Shown one piece after another: positions 37,504 to 48,941 of a DNA stretch of 64,000 nucleotides. Below the pieces are notes generated by a model. It was given only the letters and a program-made list of their open reading frames with translations. It did no database searches and was not told the origin of the DNA. The stretch covers positions 186,001-250,000 of the forward strand of contig DF239249.1 of the NCBI GenBank assembly GCA_000507305.1. The letters run 5' to 3'. Each line of letters starts with the position of its first letter. Position 1 is the stretch's first letter. The translations under genes and the position numbers were made by a program. Source of the stretch: Breviolum minutum Mf 1.05b.01. Its lineage: Eukaryota; Sar; Dinophyceae; Suessiales; Symbiodiniaceae.

Positions 37504-37935
37504 GGTTATCGTTTTTTGGGGGGGGGCCATATCATTTTACAGGGTTTTGCTGTTTTCGGCACCATCCTTCGCGTTCATAAGTCATAGAGGTAGTGGTAGT
37601 GGTAGTAATAGTAGTAGTAGTAGTAGTAGTAGTAGCAGTAACAACTTCAATGCTTCGAAACATCTTCTGTTGAAAAGGCTTTGGCCCAGTCACAGGGCCT
37701 CCCTCCTTTCCAGGGGCCAATTTTCAACAAATGGTTATCGCTAGGTTATCGCTAGGGTTATCGTTTTTAGGGCTGCGAAATTTCCTCAAACTATGTCATG
37801 ATGAGAAACCTTGCACCTGGTGACTTGGTGAAAAAGGCTTGGGATCTCTGCAATCAAGACTGGCCAGGATGCTCCATCATGAATATGATGCACTGAAAGG
37901 TTATCGTTTTTGGGGGGGGCCATATCGTTTTACAG
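37504..37935. repeat. Dispersed GGTTATCG repeats around a trinucleotide tract
   Basis: A roughly 38-bp string, GGTTATCGTTTTTTGGGG then GGGGGCCATATC and TTTTACAG, occurs at 37504 and again at 37899 in the same orientation. Three partial copies (GGTTATCGCTA, GGTTATCGCTAGG, GGTTATCGTTTTTAGGG) lie at 37733-37765. A TAG/AGT trinucleotide tract occupies about 37587-37637. The paired direct repeats, 395 bp apart, could bound a small element, but no TSD or coding frame is visible. Confidence 0.6.
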
Positions 37936-38175
37936 CGTTTCGTGCATGTCCGATGTCATTCTCAACCCCTCCCTACTAAATTGGTCTTGGCTTATTTTGA
38001 CCGTGGCTCATATAGAAGATGAAACAGAATCAGAACCAGAATTCAAACTTTGATAAACAAATAATAATATATATTCTACTTATTTGTTTGGGGGATTTCA
38101 AGTCGTCAGAACTGGACTTGGTTTCAGCCTTCCATTTCCCCATCAAAAAGCCCAAGTAGCTCCGCCCTCACCAGA

Positions 38176-39173
38176 ATGGTGTAACGCCACGAGGGCGGAC
38201 CTGCAGCTCCATCCGTGCCAGAAGTGTATGATATATGTAACATCTTTTAACCAACAAAACCTGACAGATTGGAGTGAGACAACATGTTGCAATTTGTGTG
38301 AGTTTTTTGTTTTTGTTTCGGCTTCACTTCCCTCAAAAAATTTGGAGTTCAATGTTACCCAACTCTGGCTCAAGGTCAATACCATAACCGTCCGGTGGCG
38401 GGATGCAACTCCTTAGGTGGGACCCGTGGCTGGTGAGTGAACTTTTTTTGGGATGGTACACCTTGAGGTCTCGGGTTGTTTTGCAAGTCCCTGGGGAATT
38501 TGAAACCACCAACCAAAAAAAAAAGTGGGATGAAAATTGTAAAATAACACGAGTTTCATTTTGCTTACATGATATTTCTGGCGCAACATGTCGGATTATT
38601 CAAGCTTTCGAAGGTCCACAATCAGCAAATTTGATTGCTGCAACCAGGGCACCAATGCACATTGTGCGGTGCTTTGGGCCGCTTGCAAACAACCCTGCCG
38701 TGCCTGACAGTGTTGAATTCAACCCGGGCCTGGTGTCTAGTCTTAGTCTGATAAAACTATAATAGAACCTGCAATAATTAGATAATATATGATTGATATT
38801 AAATACTTGGTCTTGGTTTGTGATCGCAAGTCTACTTCCAAAAGTGGCGACTTCGAGTTGTTTGGAAATTTCGGACCGTATTCGTGTTCAACCAATCTTA
38901 GAGCCACATGTCTGAAATGATACCCAAAGTCTGAAACAAAATATAATTACAGTAACACAACATAATTGACCAAGCTTGATGATAAAACAAATAAATATTA
39001 ACAGTCATTCTGACGTTGATTCCCTATTCAAAATTTCACGTAGCTGTTGCAAAACCCAGCTTCCAGGCATGACAAAACCCACCTCCATGAAGATATGCTC
39101 CAGAAAGACCTGTGACTTTCCATCCACTGGTGTCGGATGCAAGTGGAAGGCCGCCCCCGGATTGCTCTCCGAA
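38176..39173 (-). CDS. Minus-strand exons, unknown product
   Basis: Exons read, from low to high coordinate. 38233-38176: ARMELQVRPRGVTPFW with donor TG|GTGAGG. 38431-38382: PRVPPKELHPATGRLW after CACCAG. About 38710-38610: ARQGCLQAAQSTAQCALVPW, then LQQSNLLIVDLRKLE, after GTCAG. 39173 to about 39020: SESNPGAAFHLHPTPVDGKS, then QVFLEHIFMEVGFVMPGSWV, after TTACAG. The last also has a second open frame. No domain recognised. A plus-strand frame overlaps 38403-38762 but its context is inconsistent with the surrounding minus-strand exons. Confidence 0.45.
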
Positions 39174-39252
39174 CTGTAAGGATTTTCTGAAGAATTGGTT
39201 TAAAGATTGAAATAATGAACTATATAGAATTGTACTATTACCATACTATTAC

Positions 39253-39514
39253 CTGAAGCACTATGCCAAGTGTACCATCTATCTGTGAATGATTGAAAAA
39301 GTGGCAATCCTCCAAATCTTTGAGAATATAGTAGGCCCACGACGTTTTGGAAGTTGTCAAAACCAAACTTTGACCCTCTTGGAAATGTGACTGAACTCAG
39401 AGGATTTTCGAGGCACACCTTCCAGTCATGACCTTCACAGGCATGTGCTTCGCCAAAAGCAACTCTGGTACCATTCAGATTTCCAAGAAATTCCTGCCAG
39501 TTGCTGCAGTCTGC
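39253..39514 (-). CDS. Large exon with extracellular Cys pattern
   Basis: This is one of the longest left-half exons (262 nt). It follows GCCGCAG and ends in the good donor TCAG|GTAATA. It reads CSNWQEFLGNLNGTRVAFGE, AHACEGHDWKVCLENPLSSV, TFPRGSKFGFDNFQNVVGLL and finishes FQSFTDRWYTWHSAS. Three Cys, an N-glycosylation sequon (NGT) and the FDNF string suggest a lumenal or extracellular segment. FDNF also occurs before the pore of four-domain voltage-gated cation channels, but the residues after it do not follow that pattern. Function open. Confidence 0.5.
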
Positions 39515-39829
39515 GGCGCAAAACATGTTTGCGTTTTAACAAGGAAGAAGTTTTACAAGGCGCTGGTCAGAAGAGCAGTGGTAAAATGTGGAAGACATTG
39601 AATGACACAACGACACATCACCTCATCATATTATGTTATCTGGGCATCTTGTGGTGCTTAACCGACCTGCACGACCAACGTTTCAATCAAAGTTTTGACC
39701 GCTACTTAACGATCATTCAATTTGATTCAATTTGTATATCAGTGTGCAAGGTCGCCTTAGATTACATCTGTTCCCTTAAAAAAGCGCACGAAGTCACGCT
39801 GATTCATGGGCCACCCTGGACTTTCTCCA

Positions 39830-42300
39830 AATCATCGTCCAATGAATCCAATAATACGTCGCATGTTCATCTCATAGGGTTTGATCATCAATGCCCCCTC
39901 CAAACCTCTGTGCGAGCGCGTTCCAAGCAAACTGCCACCTACAAAGCTGCAAAAACAATGCGCGCATCTAAATGATGTCATGCAAAGAAACTTTTGGATT
40001 GCTGCTCGCCATTTGCCAATGAAAGTCTGAAGTTGGTCAGTAGTGGTAGATTTTCATTCAAACCAATTGAGTCTCATGACCTATTGCAAGCAACCAGGGG
40101 TGCAGGCACCCTAATAGCCGAGAGCCTACAATTCTTGCAATCGGCGATCTTTAACCGTACACGCACTCGAAAGTCTATGCATATGCAAATGTCGCAGTTA
40201 TGCCTATGATTGCCTACGATGTAAACTTGATTTTCGGAACGCTACATACAGTAATCCCCAACTTTTTAAATGGTTGGTTGGCATGCGCCCATAACCGCCC
40301 AAGAAGAAATAATAAGAACAAGCCGGGTTCGAATCCCTCAAAATTCACCAGTTGCATCCTTTAGGGGTCCCCATGCAAGTAATTGAATTGCCCCATAACT
40401 AGGGATCCTGAAATCAGACACCTACCAACTAATCCTTTCAGTGAATGTATGGAAAAGACCAGCAGTAAAATCATGAAGCATCAAAAAGAAAAGCAACTTG
40501 TCCATGAAATGGATTTGCGATTTCGCCTGCATTCGACTTGGTGCATCTATCCGTGCTTGCGCAAGTAGCCTGACCAGAATTTCGCAGCTGCAGCGTGTCA
40601 TTGTGTGTGTGTGTGTGGCTGCATCCATGTGCGGTTTGCAGGGAGGGTGTAAATACTGTTTTTTCTCTTGATGTTTTTGTTCGTTCCTGTTCTTGTTTGC
40701 TTCATCTTAGAAACCCTTCAAAAAGGCAGCGTTACAAAGCAATCCTCAACTTCAGTTACCATGCTTCTGATTAAGGTCTGAGTCCGTATCCATGCCACTT
40801 GTAGAGACATGGAACAAAAATGGATAGTCTCAGCCATCACAATCTGTGCATACATTGACTCGTGGAGTAATTTTGCCTGATTGACCAGTCCAATTGTTCA
40901 ACCTCAACTTCTAATGTTACTTACCCTTACAGAATACCACCATCCAAGAGGTTTTCCATCATCTTACATGGGTTTCCATTGCCTACAACTTGCCCTCCCT
41001 GGTAACGTGTTTTCATGTGAACCATCCATCTCCCCCACCTTCGGCATGCATCCGCCGAGCCGTCCCAGAGTTCAGCCCTGGTCATGGTGAATCAACTAAA
41101 GGCTGTTCCAGAAATTGTGTGCAAAAAAATACAGAAATCAGAAGAGAGAAAATGATTAAAGTGATTATCAATTATCATTGTCATTTTGATATGTTTTGTT
41201 GATTGATCTTGTATGATCTTACTATACATATTGTATGGGAACCATAAGTCTCCACCCAACCACAGTTGTGCCTGGCCGCCAGCAGCCACACTTTCCAGCG
41301 CAAATGCCTTGCCAGGAAAACGACTTGTTCTTGCTAAGCACCTTTCCTGTGGACTCCAACATGAACAGTGGTGAAAACCTCATAGTAACATCATTCCCTA
41401 AAATACTGCAATGCGATAATAAGCGTTCCCTCCCAGATTTGACTACAAATATAGCAGGGTTGCATTACTATCAGTGGTACCCGAAGTGTTGAACTCCCAA
41501 GTGGCCCAACAGAAGCCGGACGTCGCCTAGGGCATTGCAACGCCGCACGACCGATGCTTTGCCGGCACCTGTAGCACTGGATCACCAACTTCTGGAAAGA
41601 TCCCTAAATGAAGGAAGTTCACACGAACTAAGGTAACATCATTGAAATTCATGCAAGCTCCCCCATGTCATACCATACGAAATCGGTTTTCGACAGCTTT
41701 CGCAACTGGTTATGGCATGTCATCCATGCAAAAGGGAAGAGGAGTTGAGTGGATTGTTAACTTTGGAAGGATTCCCTCATTTCAAGCGACATTCACAGTG
41801 AGGTCATGTGAGGGAGTTTGCGCAAATCAAATAAGCAATTTTTCTCAGTCCACCATTAGAGTTCAAGAAGATTAGACATCATGTTCATACATTAGGAGAG
41901 GTAGGAATGCAAGCTGGATCTATTCATCCCCATCCCCAATGCAATTCCTAGCTTCCATAGGTGGATGTAAGTGTGACTCAACAAGACTTCACCCATAATG
42001 TGGTTGGGCGCCGGCCAGTTGCCTGTAGATTAAACAACAGATGAAAAATGTCATTCACCAAGCATTTGTTGATCAGGACCATGAGCCGTCAATTGGTTCG
42101 TGAGTGCTTTGGGGCAAATAATGAGATTGGCTTGCTTCCATTTATTTCCGCAGTATATTTCCGTTGTAAGTGCTTTAGGAGAGTAAAGACTGTCTTTCCA
42201 CACTACAGGAGCTACTCAGACTATCTGAAACAAAGAGCTTGGCAAGGTGCCCCACAAGGCCACTTCCCAAAGTTACACCTTTCTGTGGGTGAGATACCTT
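39830..42300 (-). CDS. Minus-strand exons, unknown product
   Basis: About 39880-39825 reads TCDVLLDSLDDDLEKVQ. About 39945-39900 reads LCRWQFAWNALAQR with a GT donor after TTTGCAG. 41079 to about 40975 reads AELWDGSADACRRWGRWMVH, then MKTRYQGGQVVGNGNPC with donor GTAAGA. About 41320-41250 reads NKSFSWQGICAGKCGCWRPG. 41571 to about 41484 reads AGKASVVRRCNALGDVRLLL, then GHLGVQHFG with donor GTACC. About 42290-42185 reads KGVTLGSGLVGHLAKLFVSD after CCCACAG. All show clear boundaries on the minus strand. Products unknown; joins not phase-checked. Confidence 0.45.
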
Positions 42301-42835
42301 AGGGCATGGACCTAGTCCCAGTCCACTACTTCACCTGTTTGAACTAAGCTTATCTGTGGAAAGCTGCCACTTCACCATAACTTCTATGGAGTATGTAAGA
42401 GATTTTGGTGGGGGCAGTATGTCAAAAAACATCCACAAAGAACTCATTAAATATGATGTACGCATAAGTAAATTGTTGATCTGTAAAGTTCCTGTCTAAA
42501 AAATTAAGGATCCCCAGAATCTAGTAATAAACCACCAAAATTTAGGGCCCAAAACAAGTTTTGAGCACATCCACATTCCTGGGTCATCCGGGCTGCGGTA
42601 GTGCTCCCTGACGGCTGCAGGCTGTGGCGACCTGGAGAGGTTTCCCGACGGGGGGGTATGGATAGATGAGCCATGAAATCCTGGTTGTTTAATAGGGATC
42701 CGGGATCCTTATAGTGGTTTATTATAATCCCCTCTCATAACTGGGTAGTATAATCCCCCAACTACCCTAAACAACCATGTTTCTTTTCATTGCTCAGATG
42801 GATAATAGGGTTTTAAAGTAGTCAAACAATCTCTC

Positions 42836-43080
42836 CTAATCCACAGTGTCAAAGGAAATGATAAGTACTTCAATGGGGGACTGCCCATGTGGGGCGTTCG
42901 TCACCACGGTCACTCCAAGATTCCAGCTCTTTTCCTTTGCCCGCCTCAAAGTGGATCTTCCAATGCAATTCACTGCAAATGCTTGCGATGGCACTTGGCG
43001 CATACTCCCTGCCCGGCTTTTCTTCATTTTCGAGAGGGTCGTCTTTATGATTCCTGCTGTCTCTCCAAGGGGAGAAGGGT
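42836..43080 (-). CDS. Terminal exon of a minus-strand gene
   Basis: Three frames are open over this region (plus strand 42846-43283 and two on the minus strand). The minus frame ending at TAG 42838-42836 has the most natural composition: LNPSPLGETAGIIKTTLSKM, KKSRAGSMRQVPSQAFAVNC, IGRSTLRRAKEKSWNLGVTV and VTNAPHGQSPIEVLIISFDT then VD. It fits the strand of all neighbours. The plus frame (with NEECQIVYKETILQPSVKYL) cannot be fully excluded. Product unknown. Confidence 0.42.
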
Positions 43081-43528
43081 TCAGTGTGGAAAGTCTGAAA
43101 GCTGAGGATTGGCAACCCATACTCTGGAAAGGTTGTTCTTTTCTCAAGCTGTTTTATTGTGAGAATGAGGAATGCCAGATCGTGTACAAAGAAACAATCT
43201 TGCAACCAAGCGTGAAATATCTCATGGAAGTTTTGGGTGAAGGTGATGATAATTCACCAACCATCGCTTCTGACGGCTGGTGAGGTCGTGCAGTAGAAAT
43301 GCCTGCAGAACTATCTGCAGTTCAGTCCAAACCTGTTCCACTCTGCACATGTTTTTTTGCAATGGGCCATCTTTCATAAATGCATGGGTTCATAGGATAG
43401 AGCTTTGTGCATGTAGTACTCAATGATATTTGTAGGACTTGTAGGACTATATGATATGCTTCATATTCAAACTACATTCCCAAAGCACTTAAAGTCACTA
43501 AGGATTCCTCCAAACCTCTCTGGTCCTA

Positions 43529-43884
43529 TTATCCAATGACTGAGACGTCCCACTTCACTGCAGCAGCGCCATAAAGCTTTTCCGCTTGTCGTAGGAGTAC
43601 GAACCTTACTGGATCCATACCGTGGAGTGAAAATTCCACCCAAAAGAGAGCCTCCAAAATGCTTTTGTTGGGTGACCAAACAGAATTCATTTCTGTTGGG
43701 AAAGTTTTTGGGGGTGTAGGGCGTAGGGTCATTTTTTTGGGAAGACCACTTGCTTTGATTATGTTCACATCCAGTATATTTTTGGGATGAGCTCTGAAAC
43801 TTACCGTAACAAACCCCGAATGGAAGACTTGCCTACCGATCTTCCAAGAGATTTGGTTTTCTTCAACCCACCGCAGATCAAATA
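43529..43884 (-). CDS. Terminal exons of another minus-strand gene
   Basis: The exon at 43884 to about 43803 follows TATGCAG and reads FDLRWVEENQISWKIGRQVF, then HSGFVT, with a textbook donor ACG|GTAAGT. About 43690-43529 reads SILEALFWVEFSLHGMDPVR, then FVLLRQAEKLYGAAAVKWDV, SVIG and TAA. Together they look like the last two exons of a gene whose start lies further right, about 0.45 kb upstream of the next gene's last exon. No domain recognised. Confidence 0.5.
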
Positions 43885-43989
43885 CTGCATAGGTGGGAAC
43901 GTTTGGGGAATGATTTTCGGTGCTGTTTTGTTGCTGGGGCTTTCCGATGATTTCTCTACATATGACAATATAACGGAATATATAATGTA

Positions 43990-45240
43990 TACATGGACGT
44001 ATATGTAAAGCACTAGTATGCATGAATATCTAAATATATGTACGAAATGTATCGAAATGTAAATGAGACTCAACCAACCAAGTATGTACTGTACACAAAA
44101 ATCTAACAACAATACCATCAACCAGCTTCCCGCTGTCGGGCTCCACCATCTCTAAAGTTCTGAGGAATCAGACCAAAGAGGGCCATACTTCGGACAAATC
44201 CTTGGGATGGTTGGAATGTCAGATGATTTCAAAGGTGAAGTTAGCCAATCATAAACCACTATCTCCAGATAGTGTAATATCTGGAGGGGTTGGAGTTAGA
44301 GAGAAGTTGTTCAAGGATTCGAAAGAGAAGGTTCTGTTGATATTGGAGAATCTGAAGAAATAGATCAACCATATTCAACCATAGCATCATAGTGTAAAAC
44401 ATAGGATGTCAGTCATCAGTGCTTCATAGACTGACACTGACACCTACCAGTTTTTGACCGTTCATCTGCTGAGATCACTGGCTGCACTCCTTGCTCTGCC
44501 GTGTCCAGAGCCTGTTTCAGAGCCAATTTTTCAGACTACCTAATCCAACCAATCCAATCGGATGTTCCCTTACCAAAACTCCACGTCACTGGTGTCTATT
44601 TAGCAGGGCTAGAGTGACAACGATGTAAACCCAGTCTTGATGATAAACGTGTGGTTTTTTGAAACATACAAAACACAATGGTTTGATAATGTTTGATATA
44701 CTAATACTCCATATACTCTTGCATGCACTTCCCACTGCATTGATCCAAAATTCTTGAGGCCATTACGGCTTGCCAATGGCCGAGGATGCTTTCAACACGA
44801 CAAACCTGGCTGCACCAATCCCGTGAGATCTTTGTTGGTAACAAAATACTCGTATGTAGTGTAGTTGCAGATATCTGTGCAAACTATACCTATATTCATG
44901 TATTATAGAGAGCATACACTATATAGACTATATATACGTACACACTATGTATATCTATGTATTCTAATGTATTGCATCTTGTATTATATTTTGAAAATGC
45001 ATTAGAATATACCTTGTATTGTCTAATGTATTGTATGCATTTTATATTACATACATCAACATATTCATAATTCTATCATCTATATCATTCACTATGTCAT
45101 TCATTCATACATACAGTTACAGAGACAGACAGATATACATACATACATCATTTCATTGATGTTTCAGGACTTTTCACCGAACTCCTTTGAAGCTCCTTTT
45201 CACCAGTAACTGTCACCACTTGTCCTAAAAGTCTACTCAC
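43990..45240. other. Gene-free AT-rich stretch
   Basis: Rich in TATA and ACATA-type simple sequence, for example around 44870-45140. I see no convincing exon on either strand, no RNA gene and no mobile element. It is probably intron or spacer. Confidence 0.45.
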
Positions 45241-45280
45241 GTGAGGCCAGCATTTCGAGCTATGCCGAGCTATCGGCGCC

Positions 45281-46110
45281 CACCTCGCAGTAGATCGGGC
45301 CCTGCTGCGGCAAACGCTTCAAGATGCAATGCCTGGCTACTTCGAAGGAGCTGTCATTTTGGACATAGTAAAATCATGTATATAAAATCAGTAGGGTCAC
45401 AACCCTGGTACCCTAACCAATTGGACACCATCTCCGAGTTTTGCACATAATGGCCCGGGCTGCTTCACCATTGCCTGCCCGTACCTCATTTGGTCCACAA
45501 GATCATCAGAGTTTCTGAAAAAAGATGGCATGATGATAGGACAAGTGCCAAAAAAAATGGTTTGAGATCTTCAATCAACATGACGGGAAACCACACTGAA
45601 CTCGTTCTTATGTCAGTTTGCTCTTAGTCTCAGTTCAACCTGCAGCTAAGTTTGAAAATGTGGCAACTGCACCTCTGCGTGTACCGCTTCAATGAGGACC
45701 TTGGCTGTGGAAACAGCACGTGGAATACATCAGAATCAGACCCTGGTAGTGCCTGTCTGGGTTTATTCAATATATATATATATATACTTGCACAATGCTG
45801 AATGACAATCTTCAGAAATCTCTATACATCCACTGCAAATGCTCTTTTGTTTTCTGACCCTACTTACTCATCTGGTCAAGCTGTCTGGAAGTTTGATATA
45901 ACAAGTTTATATTTATACAATAATATTTTCCACAATGGTTTGGAAATCTGTCATTTCACTGAAAACAAGGTTTGTAGATTTGTGTTCAAAAAAGCAATCC
46001 CAATCTTTCTATTGGCACAACCGCAGTCCACCTTGTGGCTTCGTTCGGCGGGTTCTGCTCGCAACTTGCCCACCAGTGTGCGCATGGCCTAGCCATTAGG
46101 ATGTTGCGGC
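45281..46110 (-). CDS. Two minus-strand exons, possibly a gene start
   Basis: 45338-45281 reads SQALHLEAFAAAGPDLLR with donor GAG|GTGGGC. About 46095-46030 starts at an ATG and reads MARPCAHWWASCEQNPPNEA, then TR with donor AAG|GTGGAC, so it could be a first exon. Both are short but compositionally coding. Unknown product. Confidence 0.42.
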
Positions 46111-46119
46111 TCTTGAAAC

Positions 46120-46850
46120 AAAAGGGAGTCCACAGAAGATGTGGTGTATACGAGCAATGCAGCGGTGGGTAGGTACGGTATACCAACCTAACAAAGGATA
46201 TAATGATGATCGTGTATGATACCAATTGCGTATGTAGTGTGATCATATCAATGGCATATGATGATATACTAACATAATGTATAACGATAATAATGGTTTA
46301 ATCATATAGTCATAGTATCACAAAAACATGATCCATAATGCTCATGTAATAATGATGACATAATGATGCTGACGTAATGATGATAATATAATAATGCTCC
46401 TGATGATAATGATGTAATGATGACCATCAAAATGTGATTATACAGTGAAATTGTTACAATGTGTGTGCAACATGTTTGTTAATGATAATAGTCATAATGA
46501 TAAGTCAATAGTGACAATATATGGTCAAATCTGACAGTGATAACACATTGGTCAAAATATTGGTCAGCCATGATAACAAAATGATACTAAATAAAAATGA
46601 AGTGCTAATGACACGATAATGAGATGAAAACACAAAACAATTAAGTGATGATACCATGATGATAGTAAGTACAGTAATGCTGATAAAAGAAACAAACACT
46701 ATGAGGTATGAGAGTTGAAGAAGCAATGAAGCAAACGCAACAGCCACATTTCATGAGATTTCAATAGGTATAATGAGGTGATATATCCTCACCAAACCAT
46801 GTATATACTGTATTATATGCTGTTTTTCAACAGATCTCAGATGCGCATAG
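46120..46850. other. Gene-free stretch with ATAATGATG-like repeats
   Basis: Degenerate repeats of ATAATGAT and TGATAATGATG dominate 46260-46640. No gene signal on either strand. The retroelement begins to the right of this. Confidence 0.6.
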
Positions 46851-47069
46851 GTGCATCTTCCGATGAGTCTTGGCTGAAAAAGGGTGTGGCATTAGGGCCT
46901 AACATCTAGGGCGATTCTTCCCCCTCGGTTTTAGGTGTTTGCCCCACTAGTGCCATAGCGGCCTGAGCAAGTCATCCGCTTTCACGGTAGCGGAGCCTGC
47001 CATTGGCGGGCGTTTGAGCCGGAGATCCAGGGAAAAGCTGTTGACCGCTGGGGTGCCGTCAACAGAACG

Positions 47070-48941
47070 ATGGCGGATCGACATCGTCAGGTCGAGAAAT
47101 CGAAGGATGGTGTGCCAATATGGGATGGGGACTCCTCCTCATACCAAGAGTATGAGGAGATGGCGCTCCTTTAGGAGCAATCTATAGCAACACACAAGAG
47201 GTACTTGTGTGCTCCGAGGTTGATCACAGAATTGACCGGATCAGCCCGAAGGTTCACAATTGGACGCCATCCAGAATGGGTGTCGTACAATGGGGGTGTC
47301 CGCACTTTGCTGGAACACCTCCGAGCCCAGCTGGGGCTCCCTCAGATGCCCGAGCTCACCGAGCACTTGAACAAGTTTTTCAAGAACTCAAAGAGGAGAA
47401 AAGGTGAGAACATGAATGACTACATCACGAGGAAGTCGGAGATTTATGCAAGAGCACAGCAAGGAATGCTACGGGTGCTCAAGAGCCACGGCAAAGATGC
47501 CTCGGGAAGCACTACATCATGGACGAGACCTACTACCAGGAACTACGAATGGCATGACCCATGGTCCAGGTACTATGGACATGGTACCGGATCCCAAGGG
47601 TCTGGACAAGCCACTCCTGGAGATGAAGGAGAAACTCCAGGAGCCGAAGGACAAGACACAGAAGAAAGAACTGAGTCGGATGCCGGCCAAGACGAAGATT
47701 GGCAGTCAGTGAGATCTTGGCGATGGAACAACTCAGCCTGGAACTGGCATGGGAGCTCACAGTCAGAGTGGTGGTCCAATAGCCATCGAACTACATCCTG
47801 GGAGACTCCCCAGGTGGCTGCTTGGAAGGAGGAAGCTCCCGAGCTTCTTCCCGACTTCGTTCAGGGTTGGTATCTTTTGCAGGATGCCAACCTAGAGACA
47901 GCCGAGCGCAACATGATCGTCTCCTCCTTGAAGCACGACTTCACCTATGACCGTGTGGCCCAGGAGTTGCGCGCTCAGTGGTCAGATGAAGATCTGAAGA
48001 GGAGAGACATGCAGACTCGAGGCAGTGGTTGGTGGGTGGATGAAACACCCGATGATCGAGAAGATGAAGAAGAAGATCTTGCCTGGCTCGCCCAGGCTCC
48101 CAAGGACTTCAATGATGAAGGCCTGGCCCTGCTTGGGGAAGCAGAAGCCGAGGCCCAGGAGGCTTTGGCCATGGTGGAACAGGGCCGGAAGACTTTGAAG
48201 GAAGCACGCAACAAGCAGCACCAGGTGCGGATGTCCAGGAAGTACTTTCGCACCTCCTTCAGATCCAGCAACCAGTCCGAGAAGAAGAACTTTGGAATTC
48301 AATGCCTTCGCTGTGGAGGCAACCACAAGGTGGCAAACTGCCCCAAACCAGCTTCATCAGCTGCTTCAGCCGAAGCCCAGTCGGCACCCTTTGTCTGCTT
48401 TGTGGAGAAGGACAGCAATGAAGATGAATCCAGCTTTGCCACCAACTATGGCATCTCAACTCGTGAGGCCGTGGAACAGGGCAAAGCTGTGGTGGATGGT
48501 GGGGCAACAAAGACCTTGGGCTCAGTCGTGGCCCTAGAAAAGATCATGCACCTGAACTTCGAGAGAACAGGCCACAGTGGGGTCACCAACCTGGACCTTC
48601 AAGACAGACCCGTCTTTGGGTTCGGGAACTCCTCCCGAGACCAGTGCTTGTCTACAGCAGCTTTGGAAGTGAAGGCTGATGGACAGCAAGGCGAAGTGAG
48701 GGTGCACGCTCTTAACAAGGGCGAGGGTCCAGTTTTGTTTTCTATTGAGTCACTGCGCTCTTTAGGAGCAGTGATCGACTTTGAACATGACCTATTGGTC
48801 TTTAGGAAGCTGAATGACAAGAAGATCATCAAGCTTGAGAGGTCCAGTACAGGACACCAACTTTTGCCAATGACTGGCGACTGGTTCGAGCAGGCTAAAA
48901 GCTCTGCCCATCCAGTTCCTGGTCTAGATGTGTTCCTGTAG
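47070..48941 (+). pseudogene. gag-protease region with premature stop
   Basis: The true start is ATG 47070: MADRHRQVEKSKDGVPIWDG, then DSSSYQEYEEMALL, then an in-frame TAG at 47172-47174, where related elements have Trp (LLWEQ). The frame resumes at once (EQSIATHKRYLCAPRLITEL) and stays open to TAG 48939-48941. Features: the conserved gag core with WVSYNGGVRTLLEHLRAQLG; a CX2CX3HX4C knuckle, CLRCGGNHKVANC, near 48300; and a protease-like motif VVDGGATKTLG near 48490 (Asp-Gly-Gly-Ala in place of the usual D[ST]GA). The lone early stop and the terminal stop, after which the same frame stays open from 48942 to 50240, indicate decay. Homologs as remembered from Symbiodiniaceae; no search run. Confidence 0.8.

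Noticed and set aside
39253-39514. Pore region of a four-domain voltage-gated cation channel (FDNF)
   Set aside because: FDNF and the Cys pattern fit loosely, but the expected selectivity-filter and S6-like sequence does not follow in this exon or the next ones.
42846-43283. Plus-strand 145-codon frame
   Set aside because: A minus-strand frame over the same bases has better composition and matches the strand of all neighbours; kept only as a caveat.
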